The position numbers and the translations under genes are program-made. Shown piece by piece: positions 35,924-44,017 of a DNA stretch of 64,000 nt. The first letter of the stretch is position 1. Every line of letters starts with the position of its first letter. The stretch comes from Aequorivita sinensis (GTDB lineage: Bacteria; Bacteroidota; Bacteroidia; Flavobacteriales; Flavobacteriaceae): contig NZ_VDMC01000001.1 of assembly GCF_006346335.1 (NCBI RefSeq), positions 496,001 to 560,000 of the forward strand. Reading direction: 5' to 3'. The notes beneath the pieces were generated by a model. It was not told the DNA's origin, made no database searches, and saw only the letters and a program-made list of their open reading frames with translations.

Positions 35924-36559
35924 TTATTTTCCGTTAAAGGCATTCATAGTTATATTCATTCCAGCAAGCGCAAAAGACTCAATTGCATTGCAACCTACTT
36001 CTAGTCGTTCAGGGAGTGATTTGTTTTCTTCTTCATCCCATTCCCCTAAGACGTAGTCTATTTGTTTTCCTTTCGAGAATGCATCGCTAATTCCGAATCG
36101 GAAACGGTTGTAATTGGTTGTTTGTAGGGTGTTTTGGATGTCTTTTAATCCATTATGTCCTCCATCGCTACCTTTCGTTTTAATGCGAATTGTACCGAAA
36201 GCTAAATTTAGGTCGTCGGTAATTACCAGCATATTTTCTAAGGGAATTTTTTCTTTATCAAGCCAGTAATTTACAGCTTTTCCGCTAAGATTCATAAAAG
36301 TGCTAGGTTTCAGAAAAATAAATGTTCGTCCCTTTACTTTATGTGAAGTAATATCTCCCAATTTTGCTGTTTCCCAAGTAAGTGAGTTTTTATCTGCATA
36401 AAAATCGAGTAATTTAAACCCGATATTATGACGAGTATTTGCATATTTTGGACCAATATTTCCTAGGCCTACAATAAGGAATTTTTTCATAGGATCTGTT
36501 TCTTCTGAAATAGTATTATGTTCTTTAGTTGAAAAGAACTTTTTAATAATAGAAAACAT
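35924..36559 (-). CDS. pth: Peptidyl-tRNA hydrolase
   Basis: A 211-residue enzyme freeing tRNAs from stalled peptidyl-tRNA. Motifs: LIVGLGNIGPKYANTRHNIGF with the catalytic His in TRHNIG, KPSTFMNLSG, and GSDGGHNGLKDI. The usual enzyme begins at MKKFLIVGLGN (start 36490), so the first 23 residues may be an extension or an upstream mis-start. Confidence 0.94.
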   Translation of the reverse strand: MFSIIKKFFSTKEHNTISEETDPMKKFLIVGLGNIGPKYANTRHNIGFKLLDFYADKNSLTWETAKLGDITSHKVKGRTFIFLKPSTFMNLSGKAVNYWLDKEKIPLENMLVITDDLNLAFGTIRIKTKGSDGGHNGLKDIQNTLQTTNYNRFRFGISDAFSKGKQIDYVLGEWDEEENKSLPERLEVGCNAIESFALAGMNITMNAFNGK

Positions 36560-36579
36560 CTTTTTTTAAATTCTTCGGT

Positions 36580-36616
36580 AAAAATAAAAAAAGCACCCTG
36601 AATTAACAGGATGCTT
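36580..36616 (-). terminator. Terminator of rplY
   Basis: AAGCATCCTG / CAGGGTGCTT (minus strand, one G-U) with 6-nt loop and T7-rich tail, between rplY and pth, so pth needs its own promoter or read-through. Confidence 0.82.
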
Positions 36617-36641
36617 CTCACTTATCTTTAATAAGATTAAC

Positions 36642-37265
36642 TTATGCTTCGGCTGGAGCTTCTTCAGCTTCAGTAGCTTCTGCACCATCTTCAGTTTCGT
36701 CTTCATCAACGTCAGCAATTGCAGTACGAGATGTTCTAACTTGACAGATAACTGTGTTGTCTGGGTGCATGATTTTGTAATTATCTGTTTTAAGAGACTT
36801 AGTGTACATTTTGTTACCAATACGCATATCAGTAATGTCTGCTTCAATAAAATCTGGAAGATTTTCTGGTAAAGCTTTCACTCTTAATTTACGAGTAACA
36901 ATACGTAAAGTACCACCACTACGAACACCACGAGAGTTTCCTGTTGTACGAACTGGAATTTCCATAGTAACTTCTTTATCATCGAAGATTTGGTAAAAAT
37001 CGATGTGAAGAATACGGTCTGTCACAGGGTGAAATTGGATATCCTGAAGGATAGCTTTAACTGTTTCGCCTCCTAGGTCGATTACAACCGTGTGTACGTC
37101 TGGAGTGTAAACCAAGTTTTTAAATGCAATTTCTTCTGCTGAAAAACTAATTGGTTCTTCCCCTCCGTAAACTACGCAAGGAACCATTCCAGCATTACGT
37201 AGGGCTTTAGTTGCCTTTTTGCCCACGCTTTCTCTTTTTGATCCTTTAATTGTAATAGATTTCAT
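36642..37265 (-). CDS. rplY: 50S ribosomal protein L25 (Ctc form)
   Basis: A 207-residue L25 of the long TL5/Ctc type: N-terminal 5S rRNA-binding domain ([28 protein letters not shown]) and C-terminal beta domain ([17 protein letters not shown]), ending in an acidic tail rich in Glu and Ala. A hairpin occupies its leader (37294-37322). Confidence 0.94.
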   Translation of the reverse strand: MKSITIKGSKRESVGKKATKALRNAGMVPCVVYGGEEPISFSAEEIAFKNLVYTPDVHTVVIDLGGETVKAILQDIQFHPVTDRILHIDFYQIFDDKEVTMEIPVRTTGNSRGVRSGGTLRIVTRKLRVKALPENLPDFIEADITDMRIGNKMYTKSLKTDNYKIMHPDNTVICQVRTSRTAIADVDEDETEDGAEATEAEEAPAEA

Positions 37266-37293
37266 TTCTTTTGAAATTTGTTTATTAATAAAA

Positions 37294-37322
37294 ACTCCCT
37301 AAAAAGCTGTTTTTTAGGGAGT
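37294..37322 (-). promoter_or_regulatory. Hairpin in the rplY leader
   Basis: ACTCCCTAAAAA pairs with TTTTTAGGGAGT, followed on the minus strand by TTTTTATT. It ends 28 nt before the rplY ATG and starts right at the expected transcription start, just below a -7 box. It could be an attenuator or autogenous L25 site, or else the terminator of prs. Confidence 0.55.
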
Positions 37323-37323
37323 G

Positions 37324-37331
37324 CAAAGATA
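37324..37331 (-). promoter_or_regulatory. -7 box of rplY
   Basis: TATCTTTG on the minus strand matches TAnnTTTG, followed by C as is common; 58 nt before the ATG. Confidence 0.6.
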
Positions 37332-37420
37332 TGGTTTATTTTGGATTTCCGATTTAGGAATTAGGATTTTTTGAAGTAAGATCCTAAACTAATGGAAATT
37401 AAGGTAAAATCCTTGATGGC

Positions 37421-37450
37421 TAGAGGGTTATTCTCGTTGTTGACCCTCTA
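37421..37450. other. Orphan hairpin between prs and rplY
   Basis: TAGAGGGT (37421-37428) pairs with ACCCTCTA (37443-37450), followed by TTTTTC on the plus strand, although no plus-strand gene is nearby. It may belong to the 3' end of prs mRNA; on that strand it has an A-run before it and no T-run after it. Confidence 0.45.
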
Positions 37451-37517
37451 TTTTTCAATTTTATAAAGCGTTATAGGCTGAAATCTTAACTTATAAAACC
37501 TCGGAATCTTACTGAGG

Positions 37518-38456
37518 CTACATTAAAAATTTACTGCTAATTGATTTATTAGCATTAACGCTTAACATAACATCTGCAAAAAGATTTGCACAGCTAATCA
37601 CGCGTATTTTGCTATGAGGTTTTGTAGGAATTGAATCTGAAACGATTAATTCTAACATTTGAGATTTTTCAATTCGTTCGTATGCGTTTCCTGAAAGTAG
37701 TGGGTGAGTACATACAGCTCTAACACTTAGTGCGCCGCGCTCCATCATAAGGTCTGCAGCTGCAGTTAGGGTTCCAGCAGTATCTACCATATCGTCAACA
37801 AGCACTACATTCTTTCCTTTTACATCGCCAATTAATTCCATGTAAGAAATCACATTGGCTTTTTCGCGTTGTTTGTAGCAAATAACTACATCGCTTTCTA
37901 AAAACTTAGAATATGCATAAGCTCTTTTTGAGCCTCCCATATCTGGAGATGCAATTGTAAGATTATCTAGCTCTAAACTTCTTAAATACGGTAGGAATAT
38001 AGTTGAAGCAAAAAGGTGATCTACAGGTTTTTCAAAAAATCCTTGAATTTGATCTGCGTGCAGGTCCATTGTGATAATTCGAGTTGCACCAGCAGTTTCA
38101 AGCATTTTAGCTACAAGTTTTGCAGCAATAGGAACACGAGGTTTGTCTTTTCTATCTTGTCGTGCCCACCCAAAATAAGGTAAAACGGCAGTAATATGTC
38201 TAGCAGAAGCGCGTTTTGCAGCATCTATCATTAATAATAGCTCCATTAAATGGTCGCTATTTGGAAAGGTTGATCCAATTAAGAACACTCGGCTTCCACG
38301 TACAGATTCCTCAAAAGAAGGTTGAAATTCTCCATCTGAATAATGAGAAGTAATCACTTTTCCTAGTGGGATACCAAAAGCATCGGCGATTTTTTTTCCA
38401 AGTTCTTCACTTTGTTTACAGGCAAAAATTTTCGGGGTTGGAGCAATATTTGGCAT
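37518..38456 (-). CDS. prs: Ribose-phosphate pyrophosphokinase
   Basis: A 312-residue PRPP synthase: KVITSHYSDGEFQPSFEESVRG at the N-terminus, PYFGWARQDRKDKPR (catalytic flexible region), MDLHADQIQGFF, and the PRPP-binding loop VLVDDMVDTAGTLTAA. It supplies PRPP for nucleotide, His and Trp synthesis. It lies upstream of rplY on the same strand, an order common in Bacteroidota. Confidence 0.96.
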   Translation of the reverse strand: MPNIAPTPKIFACKQSEELGKKIADAFGIPLGKVITSHYSDGEFQPSFEESVRGSRVFLIGSTFPNSDHLMELLLMIDAAKRASARHITAVLPYFGWARQDRKDKPRVPIAAKLVAKMLETAGATRIITMDLHADQIQGFFEKPVDHLFASTIFLPYLRSLELDNLTIASPDMGGSKRAYAYSKFLESDVVICYKQREKANVISYMELIGDVKGKNVVLVDDMVDTAGTLTAAADLMMERGALSVRAVCTHPLLSGNAYERIEKSQMLELIVSDSIPTKPHSKIRVISCANLFADVMLSVNANKSISSKFLM

Positions 38457-38479
38457 AAGGCAGATTATTGGTTTTGGTG

Positions 38480-38487
38480 CAAAGGTA
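38480..38487 (-). promoter_or_regulatory. -7 box of prs
   Basis: TACCTTTG followed by C on the minus strand, 23 nt before the ATG. Confidence 0.6.
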
Positions 38488-38705
38488 AAAATTAATCGAT
38501 AGTCACTTTGATAATTTACCCTTTATCGAAACAAAATAAATCAATTCAGATTCACTCAAAATAATGTGCTGAGAAGAACTAAAGTTTGTTTAAAATGAGA
38601 AATATAAGCTTGCCGGTGAATTTTGCATTGAAGTGTAGTAAATTAAAGCAGAAATTTTATTTTAAATACGCCGAATAAATAATGAATATTTTGTAATTAT
38701 TTACT

Positions 38706-38713
38706 TATTTTTG
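38706..38713 (+). promoter_or_regulatory. -7 box of tRNA-Leu
   Basis: TATTTTTG followed by C, 11 nt before the tRNA 5' end, a fitting distance for a tRNA promoter. Confidence 0.65.
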
Positions 38714-38724
38714 CATCCCCAATT

Positions 38725-38806
38725 GCTCGAGTGGCGGAATTGGTAGACGCGTTGGATTCAAAATCCAATGTCGCAAGACGTGCGGGTTCGATTCCCGCCT
38801 CGAGTA
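38725..38806 (+). tRNA. tRNA-Leu (anticodon CAA)
   Basis: 82 nt: acceptor stem GCTCGAG/CTCGAGT with one G-U, D-arm TGGCGGAATTGGTAGACGC, anticodon stem TTGGA/TCCAA with loop TTCAAAA giving CAA, a type II variable arm TGTCGCAAGACGT, and T-arm GCGGGTTCGATTCCCGC. CCA is not encoded. The defence island begins just after it; tRNA 3' ends are common integration sites, but no second copy of the tRNA end was found at the far side. Confidence 0.97.
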
Positions 38807-38812
38807 CTGATA

Positions 38813-38845
38813 AACCCTGTTAATCTATTGATTAGCAGGGTTTTT
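38813..38845 (+). terminator. Terminator of tRNA-Leu
   Basis: AAACCCTG / CAGGGTTT plus an inner TAATC / GATTA stem, followed by T7. Confidence 0.92.
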
Positions 38846-39146
38846 TTATTTTATCGGTAACAAAATAGCAACAAAAAATTGGGTCTTAAATGCAATAAAA
38901 GCCATTTTCCACAAGAATTAAAGCTATAAATATTGGATCTGAAAACTTACAGAATTATCCAATCTTAAATATATAGTTTTAACCAAATAAATTTAATTTT
39001 ATATTCGATCTGTTTTTCGAATGAAGACTAGCTAAATCTCCCCAGCGTTATCTTTAAACTAGAGAAACCATATAATCTAGCTCTCAAAGATGGCATGCAA
39101 ATAATGGATAAGTTATATTTGAAAAGTCGTCTTTAATCTACAACTA
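38846..39146. other. Left margin of the defence island
   Basis: About 300 bp of AT-rich sequence with no gene. It contains GCAACAAAAAATTGGG at about 38868, which could be an old attachment junction, but no matching partner was found. The only clear signal is the WYL gene promoter at 39114. Confidence 0.4.
39114..39121 (+). promoter_or_regulatory. -7 box of the WYL regulator gene
   Basis: TATATTTG, 33 nt before the ATG, the same spacing as the -7-like boxes of the three units carrying TGCA-N7-TGCA. A single TGCA lies upstream at 39096, but not the paired element. Confidence 0.6.
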
Positions 39147-40163
39147 ATGTCCAATAGTAAACACGCCCATTATAGATATAATATTCTAGATAAATGCTTC
39201 CGTCGTAGGGAAAGCCCTTTACGTTTCGACGAGTTACTAGAAGAAGTTAACGAAAAAATTGCTGAATTGTATCCGGGAGAAGGGGTTTCGGTCCGAACTT
39301 TAAGGAATGATATCGCTTTATTTCGGGATACAAAAAACGGTTTTGGAGCACCATTAAAAGTGGAAGGCACCAAAAGAAATGAGGCTTATGTTTATTCAGA
39401 TCCAAAATTCTCAATTGCTCAGCGTCCACTATTGGAATACGAACAATATTTAATTGATGCCTCTCAACAGTTATTAAGTCGTTTTGAAAATCATCCGAAG
39501 TACGATAAACTAGCTGAAGCTTTAATTAAATTTCAGGATGAAGAAGATCCAGAAACTGAATCCTCCAAAATTCTATTTTATGATCATAATGAAGAATATA
39601 AAGGTATTCAATATCTGAAACCCCTTTATTTAGCGATTAAGAAAAAGGAGGTTCTTCAAATCACATATAAAGGGTTTAAAGATCTAGAATCTAGGATTTT
39701 TATATTTCATCCACATTTACTAAAACAATATAATAGAAGGTGGTTTGTATTTGGACTAAATAGTTCGAAAGGTATTAAGGAATGGAGTGTTCCATTAGAT
39801 GAAAGACTTATCGAATTTAAAGTCATTGAGGATTTAGAGTATATCGAATCGAGTACAGATTGGGATACATTTTTCAGAACTATGGTAGGTATTGTAAGAC
39901 CAGATGGAGCAGAAATAGAGAGGGTGGTTTTACGATTTCAAAATGGACGAGAAGATTATTTTAAAACGAAACCGTTCCATCCAGATTTTGAAGAATTTTT
40001 TGAAGAAGAAAAACAAGATCAAGTTTGGTTTGATACGATAATCAATCGAGAATTAGTACAGCAGTTATTGTCGTATGGAAAAGATGTGCAAGTATTAGAG
40101 CCAGAAAGTTTAAAGTTGTTAATGATTGAACACTCAAAAGCATTACTTGAATATTATGAATAA
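39147..40163 (+). CDS. WYL-domain transcriptional regulator
   Basis: A 338-residue regulator: an N-terminal winged-helix region (about 1-80; RFDELLEEVNEKI, then GVSVRTLRNDIALFRD), a central WYL/Sm-like ligand domain (about 155-235; LQITYKGFKDLESRIFIFHPHLLKQYNRRWFVFG, where RWFVFG stands for the usual WYL strand), and a C-terminal WCX extension. WYL proteins such as BrxR and CapW control defence islands by binding inverted repeats and respond to a nucleotide-type ligand. It is the first gene of the island and the natural candidate to bind the TGCA-N7-TGCA elements downstream. Confidence 0.85.
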   Translation: MSNSKHAHYRYNILDKCFRRRESPLRFDELLEEVNEKIAELYPGEGVSVRTLRNDIALFRDTKNGFGAPLKVEGTKRNEAYVYSDPKFSIAQRPLLEYEQYLIDASQQLLSRFENHPKYDKLAEALIKFQDEEDPETESSKILFYDHNEEYKGIQYLKPLYLAIKKKEVLQITYKGFKDLESRIFIFHPHLLKQYNRRWFVFGLNSSKGIKEWSVPLDERLIEFKVIEDLEYIESSTDWDTFFRTMVGIVRPDGAEIERVVLRFQNGREDYFKTKPFHPDFEEFFEEEKQDQVWFDTIINRELVQQLLSYGKDVQVLEPESLKLLMIEHSKALLEYYE

Positions 40164-40169
40164 AAACTA

Positions 40170-40209
40170 TGCAGACACATTGCACATAAAGATCATTTAT
40201 TTGCAATGT
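40170..40209 (+). promoter_or_regulatory. Island cis element A and promoter (methylase-kinase gene)
   Basis: TGCAGACACATTGCACA (40170-40186) contains TGCA-N7-TGCA and ends 9 nt before a -7-like box TTTATTTG (40196-40203). ACATTGCA (40177-40184) and TGCAATGT (40202-40209) also form an 8-bp inverted repeat. The element starts 59 nt before the ATG. Copies with the same geometry lie at 43958 and 52495. Confidence 0.7.
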
Positions 40210-40228
40210 AATTTTAAATTTTGTTTGG

Positions 40229-42784
40229 ATGAGTAGTATAGAGAATAAATTTTGGGGAGCTTTAGATAGTGTAAGGGGGTATAGAGATATTCGTGATTTA
40301 AGAGAGCTGTATCTTTCTCTTGTATTTTTAAAGTATTCAAATGACAGGGCTTTAGCTAATGATTATTCTCCCATAGTTGTTCCTGAAAAAGCACAATGGG
40401 ATAACCTTTATGCTGCAATTGGCACTCCAGATATTTTTAATAATATAATGAATGCGTTACATGCCTTAGAATATGAAAACCCTATACTAAATAACACCTT
40501 TAGTGCATTTGACTTTAGTTATAAATTTAATAATAAAAGTGACTTTAAGTTTATAAGTGATATAGTAAAAGAGTTATCAAACTTTGCATATTCAGCAAAT
40601 AAAATAAGTTTTACAAGTCTTTTTTCAAGTTTGCTTATAAATTTTGCCAAAAATCAAGGTAAAGTTGGAGGGGATAGTATTACTCCTTTCTCAGTGTCAA
40701 AATTAATGATTGAACTATTAAATCCAAAAAAAGGTTCCGTATTGGACTCCGCATGTGGTACTGGTGGTTTTTTCCAAAATATAAGCCAATTATATCCCAA
40801 CGGTAGCTTTCAGTTTTACGGTCAAGATATTAACGCCACAGCCTTGGCAATAGCTAAATTATACATTGCATTTAATGATGACATATCTATTCAATTTAGT
40901 CAACCATTTAGCACCTTGTCTAAAGATGTATTCCCAGATTTAAAAGCAGATTTTGTGTTGATGAGCCCACCTTTAAGTCTAAGAACAAAAGTTGATGAAA
41001 TTAATTCAGAGGATCCTAGATTCAAATTTGGTTTACCTCCAAGATCAAACGCAAACTTAGCTTGGATACAACACGCTATCTATCATTTAAATAAAAATGG
41101 AAAAGCTGCAATATTACTTAATAATAACTCCCTAACTTCAGGTGGAATGGATAGGGAAATTAGAAAGAAGATTATTGAAGCTAATGTTGTTGAAGCTATA
41201 ATTACCCTGCCTTCCCAGTTACTCACAAATACGAGCATTCCGGTAAGTATTTGGGTGTTAAATAAGAATAAACCTAGAGGAAAGGAGGTGCTCTTTATTG
41301 ATGCGTCAAATTTAGGCCAAATGCTGAATAGAGCTCAGCGCGAACTAAGTAATGAAGATATTGATAAAATAGTTTCCCTATTCAAAGGCTGGCAAGATGG
41401 TGGCATTGAGAAAACTAATATCATTGGCTTTTCAAATTCAGTTCAATTAAATGAAATAGCTGAAAATGAGTATTCATTAGCCCCAACAGAATTTATACGT
41501 CTTCCAGAACTTAGTGACATAGACTTAAGTAAGGCGGTTAAATTAAGTCATGTTTTAGATGTTGTTAGACCTTCTAGATTAGATCATAAAGAAATTTATA
41601 GACAAATTAGTATAAAGGACCTGTCTTCAAATATAGATTCTTACTTATTAGATCCTGATGTGTTGGAAAAAGGCAAAGCAAGAAAAGGATATCACCTCCT
41701 TCCAGAAAATGTCCTTTTAATATCTAGACTCGGCGATAAAATAAAACCTACGTATTATAAATTTAGCAATCATAAACTAGCATTTTCTAGCAATGGGATA
41801 TATTTATTTAAAGTTGACACTAATTTAGTGCTGTTGGATTACCTAATAGCCGAATTACATAAGGAGTACGTTCAAGCACAATTAGAGAGCTTTAGAAGGG
41901 GCGCGGGTATTCTTATGATAACTCGTAAAGACTTATTAAAGGTTAAGGTTGTAATACCCAATTCAAAAGAAGAACAAAAGGAAATATTTGAGAAAGAACG
42001 TGAAATTCGTTTTCAAAAAGTAACTAGAGAATTAGGCTTTGAAAATGAGATTACGAAGCTTAAGGAGGCACAATTTGATGATTTGGGCTCTAAAAAACAT
42101 AATATATTACAGCATCTTAATAACGTAAAGACATCTGTTGATATATTGTCTAAAATGATGGAGGTGAGTAATGGGGTTTTAAGAGCTGATGAAGTAATTG
42201 ATGCTAAACGAGGAGTTACGGTGCAAAAGAGATTTTTTCGCCTACAAGAAAGTTTAGAAAAAGTCATTTATTATGTAGATAATATTACTAATGAAATATC
42301 ACATGATAATGCAGAGATTTTTAACCCTATAGAATACTTGAATGTGTGCAAAGAAAGAGGGGTTCAAAATGATTTATTTTCGATAGAAATTATTGTGGAG
42401 AAGGAAACATTTGGAGGTGCTGAGCCCCTTATTAGTATATCTAAAAATGATTTTGAAGAAATCTATAATAATTTATTAGAAAATGCCATTAGTCATGGGT
42501 TTATTAATAAAAGTAAGGTTTACAATTTTAGAATAACCATTTCGTATATCGATAGGTTTTTGGTAATTAATTTCACGAATAATGGCAAGCCCTTTTCTAA
42601 GGGTATTGCGAATAAAATACATGTTAAAGGAGAGAAGGCGGGAATTACTGGAGGTACAGGTATTGGCCTATGGAAAGTAGCGGAAATCGCTAAGCATTTT
42701 AATTGTAAATTAGAAGTTATCGACGAGCCTGAAAGTGAATTTCCCGTTGGCTTTAAATTTCATTTTAAACTTGAAACATTATAA
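40229..42784 (+). CDS. Type I methyltransferase/specificity-like protein fused to a histidine-kinase ATPase domain
   Basis: An 851-residue multidomain protein. Residues 1-130 resemble the helical HsdM N-terminal domain; 165-400 are an N6-adenine methyltransferase-like fold with SAM motif VLDSACGTGGFF (about 171-182). Motif IV reads M245-SPPL instead of NPPF/Y, so methylation may be lost. Residues 440-600 resemble a type I specificity (HsdS) target-recognition domain (PENVLLISRLGDKIKPTYY; LDYLIAELHKEYVQAQLESF). Residues 615-670 are helical with KKHNILQHLNN (His624, His629), like a kinase dimerisation/His-acceptor helix. Residues 730-851 are a GHKL ATPase: N-box NNLLENAISHG (747-757), degenerate G1 TNNGKPF, G2 GGTGIGL (808-814). 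The receiver-domain gene starts 3 bp later. I know of no described system with this architecture. Confidence 0.8.
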   Translation: MSSIENKFWGALDSVRGYRDIRDLRELYLSLVFLKYSNDRALANDYSPIVVPEKAQWDNLYAAIGTPDIFNNIMNALHALEYENPILNNTFSAFDFSYKFNNKSDFKFISDIVKELSNFAYSANKISFTSLFSSLLINFAKNQGKVGGDSITPFSVSKLMIELLNPKKGSVLDSACGTGGFFQNISQLYPNGSFQFYGQDINATALAIAKLYIAFNDDISIQFSQPFSTLSKDVFPDLKADFVLMSPPLSLRTKVDEINSEDPRFKFGLPPRSNANLAWIQHAIYHLNKNGKAAILLNNNSLTSGGMDREIRKKIIEANVVEAIITLPSQLLTNTSIPVSIWVLNKNKPRGKEVLFIDASNLGQMLNRAQRELSNEDIDKIVSLFKGWQDGGIEKTNIIGFSNSVQLNEIAENEYSLAPTEFIRLPELSDIDLSKAVKLSHVLDVVRPSRLDHKEIYRQISIKDLSSNIDSYLLDPDVLEKGKARKGYHLLPENVLLISRLGDKIKPTYYKFSNHKLAFSSNGIYLFKVDTNLVLLDYLIAELHKEYVQAQLESFRRGAGILMITRKDLLKVKVVIPNSKEEQKEIFEKEREIRFQKVTRELGFENEITKLKEAQFDDLGSKKHNILQHLNNVKTSVDILSKMMEVSNGVLRADEVIDAKRGVTVQKRFFRLQESLEKVIYYVDNITNEISHDNAEIFNPIEYLNVCKERGVQNDLFSIEIIVEKETFGGAEPLISISKNDFEEIYNNLLENAISHGFINKSKVYNFRITISYIDRFLVINFTNNGKPFSKGIANKIHVKGEKAGITGGTGIGLWKVAEIAKHFNCKLEVIDEPESEFPVGFKFHFKLETL

Positions 42785-42787
42785 AAC

Positions 42788-43954
42788 ATGAAGAAGTACG
42801 AGGTGTTATGGATAGATGATCAAGCAGATGATCAAGAGGCTTTTTCAGAATATGCGAGTCGTTTTGAAGGAATAAACCTAACATCGTTTAAAACAGCGAA
42901 ATTAGGTATAGAAGAATTACACTTAAATATTGAATATTATGATGCTGTAATTTTAGACGCAAAAGGATATGACGAATCAGAGGATGAAAAGACCAGTTTT
43001 TCCGGTTTAAATAAGGCTATTAAAAAAATTAATAGTTTATCCCATATTAAAAAAATCCCGTATTTTATTTTCTCTGCTTACCTAGATAAAAAGGAGCACG
43101 CAAGTATTAGAGATCTGCTTTCTGACGAACAAATATTTCTAAAGACACTAGATAATGAATCTCTTTTTAAAGCTTTAAAAACGGCTGCCGACCAACAAGA
43201 AGTCACACAGTTAAAACATAAATACCACAACATATTTGCTATTTGTGAGGAAAAATATTTGGGGGTAAAACAATTTAAAAGGGTGCTTCAAGTCGTTAGA
43301 GATATAGAAAGTCCGGAAAATATATCGAATCAACAAGACGCCTTGTCTCCTATGCGTAAAATTTTAGAAGCATTATTTAAAAAATTAACCAATTTAGGTT
43401 TAATTCCAGATGAAATTCAGAATGGTATGGGGAAGATCAATGGAGCAAGTATTTTTTTAGCTGGGAAAAATGATAATTATACATACCATCAAGAGTTAAT
43501 AAACCCTGTTATAGCAGAAAAGATACGGCATTTATTAGGTTTAACTCAAGATGCAGCTCATGATGAAGGTAATAAATTGGGAGTGGATACTTATTTAAGT
43601 AAGACATCAAACACATATTTATACCAATCCCTTTGCTTTTCAATGTTAGAGCTTTTAGACTATATGAAACCATTCATTGACAACAATTCTGACAAAGCAT
43701 TAAACCAATTAAAATGGGAAATGGTACAGTCAAAATCCTTTTCTTCTAATGAATGGATTCCAGGAATTATTTCTAGGATTGCGGCTAATAATTACGGAAC
43801 CTTTCAACCTGAAGATGGGGGTAACACTTTAACGATTATACCTGAAAATATATTAAAATATGCTTTACTAGAAAATCAAAACATACAAGTTACAACTAAG
43901 CAAAGTCCTTGTGGAACCAAAACATATATAGATGAAATTAAACTAGTAGAATAA
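42788..43954 (+). CDS. Receiver-domain protein with HEPN/DUF4145-like C-terminal region
   Basis: A 388-residue protein. Residues 1-125 form a CheY-like receiver with every key residue: acidic pair Asp10-Asp11, phospho-acceptor Asp57 (VILDAKG), Ser96 (FSA) and Lys119 (FLKT). No DNA-binding domain follows. After a linker, residues about 185-310 are helical and recall HEPN/DUF4145 proteins: SPMRKILEALFKKL and then HLLGLTQDAAHDEGN followed by LYQSLCFSMLELLDY; the spacing of Arg and His does not match the RX4-6H ribonuclease motif, so nuclease activity is unproven. It begins three bases after the methylase-kinase stop and is its obvious phosphotransfer partner. Confidence 0.75.
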   Translation: MKKYEVLWIDDQADDQEAFSEYASRFEGINLTSFKTAKLGIEELHLNIEYYDAVILDAKGYDESEDEKTSFSGLNKAIKKINSLSHIKKIPYFIFSAYLDKKEHASIRDLLSDEQIFLKTLDNESLFKALKTAADQQEVTQLKHKYHNIFAICEEKYLGVKQFKRVLQVVRDIESPENISNQQDALSPMRKILEALFKKLTNLGLIPDEIQNGMGKINGASIFLAGKNDNYTYHQELINPVIAEKIRHLLGLTQDAAHDEGNKLGVDTYLSKTSNTYLYQSLCFSMLELLDYMKPFIDNNSDKALNQLKWEMVQSKSFSSNEWIPGIISRIAANNYGTFQPEDGGNTLTIIPENILKYALLENQNIQVTTKQSPCGTKTYIDEIKLVE

Positions 43955-43957
43955 CTC

Positions 43958-43991
43958 TGCAGTCACCCTGCACACTTCAAACTTACATTTG
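43958..43991 (+). promoter_or_regulatory. Island cis element B and promoter (DUF2130 gene)
   Basis: TGCAGTCACCCTGCACA (43958-43974) matches element A at 14 of 17 bases and keeps TGCA-N7-TGCA. A canonical -7 box TACATTTG lies at 43984-43991, 26 nt after the element start, and the ATG is 60 nt after the element start. Confidence 0.75.
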
Positions 43992-44017
43992 TTTTATAAT
44001 CATAAATAACTAAAGCC

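Noticed and set aside
36566-36847. A 93-codon minus-strand open frame overlapping rplY
   Set aside because: It lies in another frame of rplY, its Lys/Leu-rich product reflects the acidic tail coding sequence, and the rplY frame is firmly supported.
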